From Ignavibacteria bacterium (lineage in GTDB: Bacteria; Bacteroidota; Ignavibacteria; Ignavibacteriales; Ignavibacteriaceae): a DNA stretch of 40,667 nucleotides. Below are positions 8,689-15,268 of this stretch, one piece after another. The stretch covers positions 1 through 40,667 of the forward strand of contig JAUYAB010000007.1 of the NCBI GenBank assembly GCA_030693705.1, in the 5' to 3' direction. A program made the position numbers and the translations under genes. Within the stretch, counting starts at the first letter, position 1, and every line of letters starts with the position of its first letter. The notes under the pieces are model-generated. The model saw only the letters and a list, made by a program, of their open reading frames with translations, was not told the origin of the DNA and made no database searches.

Positions 8689-10137
8689 TTAGTGTAGATG
8701 GGAATGAAATTCGGGAATCTGTTCTCTCTTTGAAGGTAGCGCTCCTTCGCATCTTGGAGCCATAGTTAGAATTTTGCCGGGGTTTAAAACATTGTTTGGA
8801 TCAACAGCTATTTTAATTTTTTTCATGAAATCAATTCCCTCTTTGCCAACCGCATTCTCCAGAAAACCTTTTTTTGCCAAACCGGTTCCGTGTTCACCGG
8901 TAATAGTTCCGCCTAATTTAATTGCTTCGTTAAAGATAAAATCGAATGCTTTGTGGGCGCGAATAATCTCAGCGGAATCTCTTTCATCAGTTAAACATGT
9001 CGGATGCAAATTACCATCGCCGGCGTGTCCGAAGTTTCCGATTGCAATATTAAAATTTGAAGCAGCGGTTCTAACTTTTTCTATCATCACCGGCAGTTCA
9101 CTTCTCGGTACGGTTGCATCTTCTAAAATTGTTGTTGGCTTTCTTCTTGCGAGTGCACTAAAAGCTGATCGACGGGCGGTTTTTAAAGTCAAGGCTTCAG
9201 TTGCTGTCGCAGAAATTTTTATTTGTTCAGCATTATTTTTCTTTAAGATCGAAATGATCGTTTCGGCATCTTCATCAACGCTGCTTCCCCTGCCGTCTAC
9301 CTCTATGAGAAGCATTGCTTCCGCGTTTCTATCTAATCCGATTTTTGTATAATCTTCAACACAATTCATTGTAGTGTTGTCAAGAAATTCAATCATGCTT
9401 GGAGTAATTCGCGAAGAAATAATATCTGCAACAGAATTTCCACTATCTATTATTTTTTTAAAATTCACACTAATGGTTTTTGAAAGAGGTGGAAGCGGAA
9501 TGAGTTTAAGGAGAATTTTAGTGAAAATCCCAAGCGTTCCTTCGCTTCCGATAACAACATCCTTTAAATTATAACCGGCTACATCTTTAACATTTTTCCC
9601 GCCAATTTTTATTAATTCGCCCGTCGGAAGAATCATTTCCATTCCGAGCACATAATTTTTTGTAACGCCATATTTTAGACCGCGCAGACCACCGGCATTT
9701 TCGGCTACATTTCCACCAATTGTGCAAACATTCATACTTCCGGGGTCAGGTGGATAAAATAATCCCAGTTTTTCAACTTCCTTTTGAAGAACTGCTGTTA
9801 CGAGTCCCGGCTCTACTAAAGCGGTTAGATTAGCTGTATCAATTTCTAAGATGTTATTCCATTTTGTCATAACAACAATAATTGAATTTTCAACCGGAAT
9901 TGACCCGCCGCTTAAACCTGTTCCTGCACCACGCGGTACGATAGAAATTTTTTCTTTATTCGCTAAATAGAGAAGTTCAGATATTTGTTCATTATTTTGT
10001 GGAAATACAACCGCTTCGGGAAGCTGCGTTATCATTGGAGTTCCGTCGTATGAGTAACTTATTCTGTCCTCAGGTGAATCAAAGAAGTTTCCTCGTCCGA
10101 CAATTATTTGTATTCTATCTAATGTTGATTTTTGCAT
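8689..10137 (-). CDS. glcD: FAD-linked 2-hydroxyacid oxidase (glycolate oxidase subunit GlcD-like)
   Basis: 482 residues in the vanillyl-alcohol-oxidase/PCMH flavoprotein family. The FAD-binding PCMH domain carries VPRGAGTGLSGGSIP (near 58-72), PPDPGSMNVCTIGGNVAENAGG split over 128-150 and GSEGTLGIFT near 197. The C-terminal FAD-oxidase domain has the metal- and substrate-binding blocks NFGHAGDGNLHP (near 366-377) and GTITGEHGTG (near 413-422). It oxidises an (R)-2-hydroxy acid to the 2-oxo acid and passes electrons to the adjacent GlcF-like subunit. It lies seven bases after a zinc-ribbon membrane protein gene and belongs to the end of the long minus-strand run. Confidence 0.88.
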   Translation of the reverse strand: MQKSTLDRIQIIVGRGNFFDSPEDRISYSYDGTPMITQLPEAVVFPQNNEQISELLYLANKEKISIVPRGAGTGLSGGSIPVENSIIVVMTKWNNILEIDTANLTALVEPGLVTAVLQKEVEKLGLFYPPDPGSMNVCTIGGNVAENAGGLRGLKYGVTKNYVLGMEMILPTGELIKIGGKNVKDVAGYNLKDVVIGSEGTLGIFTKILLKLIPLPPLSKTISVNFKKIIDSGNSVADIISSRITPSMIEFLDNTTMNCVEDYTKIGLDRNAEAMLLIEVDGRGSSVDEDAETIISILKKNNAEQIKISATATEALTLKTARRSAFSALARRKPTTILEDATVPRSELPVMIEKVRTAASNFNIAIGNFGHAGDGNLHPTCLTDERDSAEIIRAHKAFDFIFNEAIKLGGTITGEHGTGLAKKGFLENAVGKEGIDFMKKIKIAVDPNNVLNPGKILTMAPRCEGALPSKREQIPEFHSHLH

Positions 10138-10144
10138 CTAAGAA

Positions 10145-10429
10145 TTAGGCTGCTAAAAACCGTTTAAGAATTTCACGAATGATTACACCTGAAACCAACG
10201 CGATAACGATGTACATGAACAATAATTTTAACATCTTCTTTGTTAAGATAATTGTCGCGAGTGCACCACGCCAACCGCAACCTTTGCAGCGATACATCTT
10301 GTAAAGCTTTGTGACTTGGATTAATTTTTCTTTTGCGCTTCTTGCTCTTGAGCGGTGAAGCGAATTAACACTCTGGCAATTCGGGCATTTGGCAAAACCG
10401 GGGTCCCGAAAAAAAAGAACTTGTCTCAT
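10145..10429 (-). CDS. Small zinc-ribbon membrane protein, function unknown
   Basis: A 94-residue protein with two CxxC pairs (C15/C18 and C48/C51, the second in RCKGCGWRG) that should form one zinc ribbon around a basic segment. One hydrophobic helix follows at about 67-85 (LLFMYIVIALVSGVII), so the ribbon would face the cytoplasm on a tail anchor. I do not recognise the family. Tight packing (three bases after ctpA, seven before glcD) makes it a real gene. A role tied to protease or oxidase assembly would be a guess. Confidence 0.75.
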   Translation of the reverse strand: MRQVLFFRDPGFAKCPNCQSVNSLHRSRARSAKEKLIQVTKLYKMYRCKGCGWRGALATIILTKKMLKLLFMYIVIALVSGVIIREILKRFLAA

Positions 10430-10432
10430 TCG

Positions 10433-12085
10433 TCAATTTCCCTTTTGTAATATTTTGTTGTAATAATTTTTATCTTGCAATAATTTTAGTCCTATCTGGA
10501 ATTGTTTATCTGTATCCAGGCTTGTTCTGATTCTTCCATTTAATCCACTATAGCGCGAAGCTAATTCTTCTTTTAAGAAATCGAGAATATCTTGTTTATT
10601 ACTATCGATTAACTTATTCAGATTGTCTTTAAGATCCTTTTGAAGGTCGATAATTTTATTCTTCAAATTAGCATACGTTTTATCTTTTTCGGTGAGAGAA
10701 ACTAATTCTTCAACTTTCTTTTCAATATCTGATTTGAACATGTAATGTTCGTTATCCAAAAAGGTTCTAAATTCAATAAGTATTTGGTCATCTTTCAATT
10801 TTTCAAACGCTGCTTTTTCATTCGAATCATAAAAAATATTTGCATACTTGAAAATGACACCTTTAGCGAGCAGATCTTGAACGAAACCGCTTATCTTTTC
10901 ATCCGGGATAAGACTGTCCGGACTAATTCCACCCGAACTCATAACCCTTCTATGACGATCAGTTGAAAAGCTTGTTTCAATCAAAGTATCGTATTCGGCA
11001 ATTACATCATTTTTTTTTCCGTAATCAATTTTCTGGATACAACGCCCGCTTGGTGTAAAATATTTTGCTGAAGTTATTTTAAGCGAAGTATTATAAGATA
11101 GCGGCGTAATCGTTTGTACCAAACCTTTTCCAAAAGATTTTTCACCTACAATAATTCCACGATCATGATCTTGAATAGCACCGGCAACGATTTCTGAGGC
11201 TGAAGCGCTTCCATCGTTAATAAGTAAAAGTAGCTCAGCGTTAGGTAATAAAGGTTTTTGCTGTGAATAATAACTTCTTAACGAAGAAGTATCTCTTCCT
11301 TTTGTGGTAACAACCAATTCTCCTTTAGGAATAAATTTATTTACAACATCGACAGCGACATCTAATAAACCGCCTGGATTCCCGCGCAAATCCAAAACTG
11401 CCGATTTAATTTCTTTCTCTTTTTGTAACTCCAATATTGCCTTTTTCAATTCCTCACCGGAAGAGCGGCCAAAACTATTTAATTTGAAGTAGGCGTTGTT
11501 ACTATTTTCAGGATAAAATCCGTAGTAAACTAAATTTTTCACAACAATTTGTTCACGAACAAGGTTGAATTTGAGTGTATCTTTTTCTGTTTCGCGAAAA
11601 ACTTTAAGTTCTAAAAATGTACCGGGATCTCCCTTAACCATCGAAGAAATCTCATCAAATTTTTCCGGGAAGACCTTTTTGCTATTCACCTCAATAATTA
11701 CATCGCCGACACGCAAACCTTGTCGTTGCGCAGCATAGCCTTCCATCAATTCAAAAATTGTAATCTGATTATCTTTTACACCGATCGAAACACCGATCCC
11801 GCCGTACTTTCCGTTTGTAAGTATTTCAAGATCGTCTTGTTTTTTTTCATCGATGAAATTTGTGTAGGGATCAAGAGTGGAGAGCATTCCTTTAATGCCT
11901 GCACGGAGAAATTTTTCAGGATTAATTTCATCCACATAATTAAATGTTATTTCTTTATACACTCGCGTAAAAATGTCTATGTTTTTCGCGATCTCGAAAT
12001 ACAAATCTTTAGTTACATAAACAAATCCGAAAAAGCTGAAGAACAACAATCCGGTAATTCCATAAATAATTTTCTTTTTAAGCAT
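10433..12085 (-). CDS. C-terminal processing peptidase, S41/CtpA family
   Basis: An envelope serine protease with an N-terminal membrane anchor (IIYGITGLLFFSFFGFVYV), a PDZ domain (GGIGVSIGVKDNQITI...GLRVGDVIIEV) and an S41 catalytic domain. The Ser-Lys pair is S295 in DGSASASEI and K320 in FGKG, 25 residues apart as in the family. A C-terminal charged helical region of about 130 residues extends beyond the catalytic core. I chose the ATG at 12085 (550 residues) because it has AAGGA just upstream and starts seven bases after the tmk stop. An in-frame ATG ten codons earlier (12115) lies inside tmk. It probably trims tails of periplasmic or secreted proteins. Confidence 0.92.
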   Translation of the reverse strand: MLKKKIIYGITGLLFFSFFGFVYVTKDLYFEIAKNIDIFTRVYKEITFNYVDEINPEKFLRAGIKGMLSTLDPYTNFIDEKKQDDLEILTNGKYGGIGVSIGVKDNQITIFELMEGYAAQRQGLRVGDVIIEVNSKKVFPEKFDEISSMVKGDPGTFLELKVFRETEKDTLKFNLVREQIVVKNLVYYGFYPENSNNAYFKLNSFGRSSGEELKKAILELQKEKEIKSAVLDLRGNPGGLLDVAVDVVNKFIPKGELVVTTKGRDTSSLRSYYSQQKPLLPNAELLLLINDGSASASEIVAGAIQDHDRGIIVGEKSFGKGLVQTITPLSYNTSLKITSAKYFTPSGRCIQKIDYGKKNDVIAEYDTLIETSFSTDRHRRVMSSGGISPDSLIPDEKISGFVQDLLAKGVIFKYANIFYDSNEKAAFEKLKDDQILIEFRTFLDNEHYMFKSDIEKKVEELVSLTEKDKTYANLKNKIIDLQKDLKDNLNKLIDSNKQDILDFLKEELASRYSGLNGRIRTSLDTDKQFQIGLKLLQDKNYYNKILQKGN

Positions 12086-12092
12086 GTTTCCT

Positions 12093-12710
12093 TTAATTCT
12101 TTTCAAATTTTTCAACCTCTGTAATAATTTCCTTATGAATAGTAGTTATATCTTGTAAACCATTTAGCACTTTAATTCTTGGTTCTTTTTCCGCCAGGTA
12201 AAAATAACCTTTTCTCACACGTTCGTAAAAATCATTTTTGGATAATTCAATTCTATCGAGTTCAACCGAAGAGTTTTGATGCTTTCTTTTTTCAGCTTCC
12301 TCTGTAGGAATATCTATAAAAAAAGTAAGATCGGGAATCGTTTTGCCGATCACTAAATTATTTATTTGCTCAACAATCGGAAGTGGAATTTCTCTTCCGA
12401 AACCTTGATAAGCCGTTGTGGAGTCGTGAAATCTATCCGACAAGACATAATATTTATTTTCAAGATACGGTTGAATAACCTCACGCACAAGCTGCGCTCT
12501 TGAAGCTGAAAATAAAAATATCTCGGTTTCAATGGTTAAATTAAAATGTTTTTTATCCAGAAGAATTTCACGAATCTTTTCAGATATTTCAGTACCGCCG
12601 GGTTCTCGTATAATTTTTACGGTTTCCCCCCTGTTTTCTAAAAACTCTTTTAGGAGTTTAACCTGGGTTGATTTTCCGCAAAAATCAATGCCTTCAAAAG
12701 TTATAAACAT
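12093..12710 (-). CDS. tmk: Thymidylate kinase
   Basis: It phosphorylates dTMP to dTDP using ATP. It has 205 residues, standard length. The P-loop is GIDFCGKST (7-15), the DRFHDSTTAYQG region carries the conserved DR(Y/F/H) substrate motif, and the lid follows (FFIDIPTEEAEKRK). The residues between the P-loop glycines (DFC rather than DGS/DGA) vary from the commonest form but keep the GxxxxGKS/T pattern. It starts one base after the YbbR-protein gene, so the two are translationally linked. Confidence 0.95.
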   Translation of the reverse strand: MFITFEGIDFCGKSTQVKLLKEFLENRGETVKIIREPGGTEISEKIREILLDKKHFNLTIETEIFLFSASRAQLVREVIQPYLENKYYVLSDRFHDSTTAYQGFGREIPLPIVEQINNLVIGKTIPDLTFFIDIPTEEAEKRKHQNSSVELDRIELSKNDFYERVRKGYFYLAEKEPRIKVLNGLQDITTIHKEIITEVEKFEKN

Positions 12711-12711
12711 T

Positions 12712-13623
12712 TCAGTATTTCTTTATAATATATTTAATACGTTCCGGATCGAGATAAATAAGTCTAACATACTTAGGAGGAATAACGGTCGGCGAGACCA
12801 TCCTCGCGGTGTCGGCAATAACATCGCGGTAATCAATGAACACTTGAAAATCTTCTTTTGTCATTCTCCCTAAAAAATTTATTCCACCGCGAACCGATAA
12901 GGAAATTTTATCAGGCAAAAGCAAAATCGTTTTATCTTTTGGGATATTTTTAATTACGATCGGAATATTAGTCATTTCCCTATCAACAATTTTTTGAACA
13001 TCTCCATAAATTTTGACGTGCGATGGAGATGGTTCGACACCTGGTGCAATGTTAATTCTTATTTGTTCTATAAAAGAATTTGATATTTGGTCAACAATCA
13101 GCTCGTCTGTTCGAACTTCATTGATATGACTGAGCAAAGATCGAGCGCCTATTAATGTTACAGAATCCGGGAAAACATTCAGTTGTCTGGCTAATCCAAA
13201 TCCTTTTTTAAAATCTAAATTAGCTATTGGATTTACTTTTACTTTTTTACTTACCTTTTTATCTAATTCTATCTGCAGGAATGCCGGAGAAACATCCTCT
13301 ACCTTTACTTCCGAATTCAACCACTGATTTTCAGAAACGCTGCTTGTGAGTTGATACTTATAAACACTCTCTTTTGTAGGCGGCATACATCGGAAAGAAA
13401 TGTCTTTTGTTGATAAGATAGACAACAATCTCCACCCTTGAGCATTGAGATTAAGCACCACCGTTGAGGGAATTTCGCTCTTTATAGCAACCTCATTATC
13501 ACTTAACGAAATTTTGAGTGGAACTTCAATTTTATAAATGAATGAGTTACCAAGAACAACCGAAATCCAGATAACGACAGCAAACAAAAATGAGGCGATA
13601 ATTATAGGAAGTTTTTTCTTCAT
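12712..13623 (-). CDS. YbbR-like (CdaR-type) membrane-anchored protein
   Basis: A 303-residue protein with one N-terminal membrane helix (IIIASFLFAVVIWISVVLG, about 6-25) and extracytoplasmic beta-rich repeats of the YbbR type. Repeat ends are marked by patterns such as FPDSVTLIGARSLLSHINEVRT and PDKISLSVRGG. In Firmicutes, YbbR proteins (CdaR) regulate the diadenylate cyclase CdaA. No cyclase gene is adjacent here, so its partner is unknown. It overlaps nothing but is one base from tmk and 41 bases from the BMC genes. Confidence 0.8.
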   Translation of the reverse strand: MKKKLPIIIASFLFAVVIWISVVLGNSFIYKIEVPLKISLSDNEVAIKSEIPSTVVLNLNAQGWRLLSILSTKDISFRCMPPTKESVYKYQLTSSVSENQWLNSEVKVEDVSPAFLQIELDKKVSKKVKVNPIANLDFKKGFGLARQLNVFPDSVTLIGARSLLSHINEVRTDELIVDQISNSFIEQIRINIAPGVEPSPSHVKIYGDVQKIVDREMTNIPIVIKNIPKDKTILLLPDKISLSVRGGINFLGRMTKEDFQVFIDYRDVIADTARMVSPTVIPPKYVRLIYLDPERIKYIIKKY

Positions 13624-13664
13624 ATTGTAAATATAAATGAAAACGAGTTAAACTTGGAAAGAGA

Positions 13665-14453
13665 TTATTTTTTTATCGATCGAAAATAGGCTAACAAAGT
13701 TTCCCGGTTAGCGCGGGATATTTCCCTTCCATGAATTGGAAAGTCATCAACCCCGCGCGCAATCTTTCTTAATTGATGGACATTAAACGTTTCTAATTCT
13801 TCAAGTGAAGTCGATAAATCATTTTGCTGAGATTTTCTTTCAGTCTGAACAGGTAATTCGACTTTCTCTTCTTCTTCAATGATTGGTTCTTCAGAACGGA
13901 GATCTTGTAACGCTTCCGCTTTTAACCGCTCCAGGGTGCTTTCGGTATGTTTAATCTGTTCTTCACTAAGCGTATCAAATAACGAAGCGTGTTTAGGTTC
14001 ATCTTTCTCAACCTTGGCCGTCTTCAAATTTTCTTTTACCGGTTCGTTTACCTGAATTACTTTTTTCTCTTTTTTGGGTCGAAGCAACTTTTGTGATTGC
14101 TTCGTTCTATCAGGAAGTTCTTCCACAATCTCGGTTGGAATATCTTCAACAGAAGTTTCAGAAATATTTTCACCTTCATTTAATATTTCCGGGAAAAATT
14201 GCGCAAGTTGTAAATCAGGATGAGGGATTAGATGCGTTGAGATTAATTGACCAACACGCTGAGCAGCGGCAGCGCCGGCTTCGATAGCAGACTTCACTGC
14301 GGCTGTTTCACCGATAATCTTTATTGTGATTAAAGCCGGGGCAACTTTCTCCTTTCCAATCAAGGTAACGTTGGCAACTTTCAGCATTGCATCTGCTGCC
14401 ACAATTGCTCCAACCAAACCCTTTGTTTCAACTAAACCAAGAGCTTGAGGCAT
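13665..14453 (-). CDS. Extended BMC shell protein with SAP/Rho-N-like C-terminus
   Basis: Residues 1-80 form a complete BMC domain ([42 protein letters not shown]), with the hexamer-edge Lys kept at K25. The pore-loop segment reads KEKVAPALITI instead of the glycine-rich KIGSG/TIGGG type, so the central pore may be closed or altered. A charged, probably disordered linker follows (about 85-150), then a helical stretch (SLFDTLSEEQIKHTESTLER, 157-176) and an acidic segment. The last 45 residues (EELETFNVHQLRKIARGV... REISRANRETLLAYF) look like a SAP or Rho N-terminal-like helical motif. It starts six bases after the BMC-H gene. EutK also joins a BMC domain to a helical nucleic-acid-binding-type tail, so the design has a precedent. 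Function is unknown. Confidence 0.85.
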   Translation of the reverse strand: MPQALGLVETKGLVGAIVAADAMLKVANVTLIGKEKVAPALITIKIIGETAAVKSAIEAGAAAAQRVGQLISTHLIPHPDLQLAQFFPEILNEGENISETSVEDIPTEIVEELPDRTKQSQKLLRPKKEKKVIQVNEPVKENLKTAKVEKDEPKHASLFDTLSEEQIKHTESTLERLKAEALQDLRSEEPIIEEEEKVELPVQTERKSQQNDLSTSLEELETFNVHQLRKIARGVDDFPIHGREISRANRETLLAYFRSIKK

Positions 14454-14459
14454 AATTAT

Positions 14460-14741
14460 TTATTTTGCGCGTTTAGGTAAAATCGTTTCGACTTCTGTAT
14501 GAGGTCTTGGGATTACGTGAACAGAAACTAATTCTCCAACCCGTTGTGCTGCGGCTGCTCCGGCATCTGTGGCAGCTTTAACTGCTCCTACATCACCTCT
14601 AACCATAACAGTAACATAACCGCCGCCAATAGTTTCTTTTCCAAGAAGTTCAACTTTTGCGGCTTTAACCATTGCATCAGCGGCTTCAATAGCTCCGATT
14701 AATCCTTTGGTTTCGATCATTCCAAGTGCGTCAAGTGACAT
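14460..14741 (-). CDS. BMC-H microcompartment shell protein (PduA/EutM-like)
   Basis: A 93-residue single BMC domain, close to the standard PduA/EutM/CcmK length. It keeps the signature [20 protein letters not shown], the edge Lys (K26) that packs hexamers into sheets, the pore loop [11 protein letters not shown] and [20 protein letters not shown]. Such proteins form hexameric tiles of bacterial microcompartments. GGAG precedes the ATG at good spacing. No signature cargo enzyme (diol dehydratase, glycyl radical enzyme, ethanolamine lyase, RuBisCO), no BMC-P vertex gene and no CoA-acylating aldehyde dehydrogenase lies in the window, so the compartment type cannot be assigned. Confidence 0.95.
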   Translation of the reverse strand: MSLDALGMIETKGLIGAIEAADAMVKAAKVELLGKETIGGGYVTVMVRGDVGAVKAATDAGAAAAQRVGELVSVHVIPRPHTEVETILPKRAK

Positions 14742-14773
14742 AGATTTGCTCCATATTTGATGTTTTTGTTGTT

Positions 14774-14805
14774 CAAAAAATAACCGTTAATCTTATTAAT
14801 GTCAA
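14774..14805 (-). promoter_or_regulatory. Candidate internal promoter before the BMC genes
   Basis: In the 83-base gap between ruvX and the BMC-H gene, minus strand, TTG (14803-14805) lies 20 bases from TATTTTTTG (14774-14782). The latter is one base longer than the TAnnTTTG consensus. It would let the shell genes be transcribed apart from relA/ruvX. It is a weak match in AT-rich DNA. Confidence 0.3.
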
Positions 14806-14824
14806 TTAGAAAAAATAATATTTT

Positions 14825-15268
14825 TCAATGCTCGTTTTCAAGAAGATATTCTTGCAAGATTACCGCTGCGGCATTTTTATCGATTAATCCCTTCTCCCTT
14901 CGTTTTGATTTTTTAGGAACCGAAGCGATGATTCTTTCTTGCGCCGTAGAAGAAGAATAACTTTCATCAACCAAAATAACTTCTAAGGAAAAATCTTTTT
15001 CCAATTTTGTTTTGAAATCAAGAATAGGTTTTAACATTCTGGAAACCTGCCCATCCTCTCTTAAAGGATTTCCCAAAATAATTTTTTCAATACCTTGCTC
15101 TGTAATTATCTTTTTTAATTCTTTAAAAGTTGAATCATCATTCGAAATAGTGGCATAAGGATAAGCGAAAGTTTTTAACGGATCACAAAGCGCTAAGCCG
15201 ATGCGTTTTGCTCCGTAATCGATCGCAAGTATTCTTGAAAAGTTATCGTGCACAGATTTATTGAACAT
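14825..15268 (-). CDS. ruvX: Putative pre-16S rRNA nuclease / Holliday junction resolvase-like RuvX (YqgF)
   Basis: An RNase H-like fold protein of 147 residues. It carries RILAIDYGAKRIGLALCD near the start (first catalytic Asp), GNPLREDG in the middle, VDESYSS (catalytic Glu) and the terminal Asp in LIDKNAAAVILQEYL. YqgF/RuvX proteins process the 5' end of 16S rRNA in E. coli. The start at 15268 overlaps the end of the RelA/SpoT gene by 11 bases, which indicates coupled expression. Confidence 0.92.
   Translation of the reverse strand: MFNKSVHDNFSRILAIDYGAKRIGLALCDPLKTFAYPYATISNDDSTFKELKKIITEQGIEKIILGNPLREDGQVSRMLKPILDFKTKLEKDFSLEVILVDESYSSSTAQERIIASVPKKSKRREKGLIDKNAAAVILQEYLLENEH

Noticed and set aside
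8774-9352. A long open frame on the plus strand inside the GlcD-like gene
   Set aside because: It lies antisense to a gene with full family motifs, has no ribosome site and no recognisable domain. The same applies to the many plus-strand frames inside guaB, the transposase, glcF, the relA/spoT gene and the T9SS genes.
10433-12115. Start of the CtpA-type protease at 12115
   Set aside because: It would lie within tmk. The ATG at 12085 has a ribosome site and fits the end of tmk by seven bases.
13665-14741. A complete metabolosome locus using the aldehyde dehydrogenase at 25223-26770
   Set aside because: That enzyme carries P5C-dehydrogenase features (FQGQKCSACSR), is 10 kb away on the other strand and has no encapsulation-peptide-like N-terminus that I can recognise.
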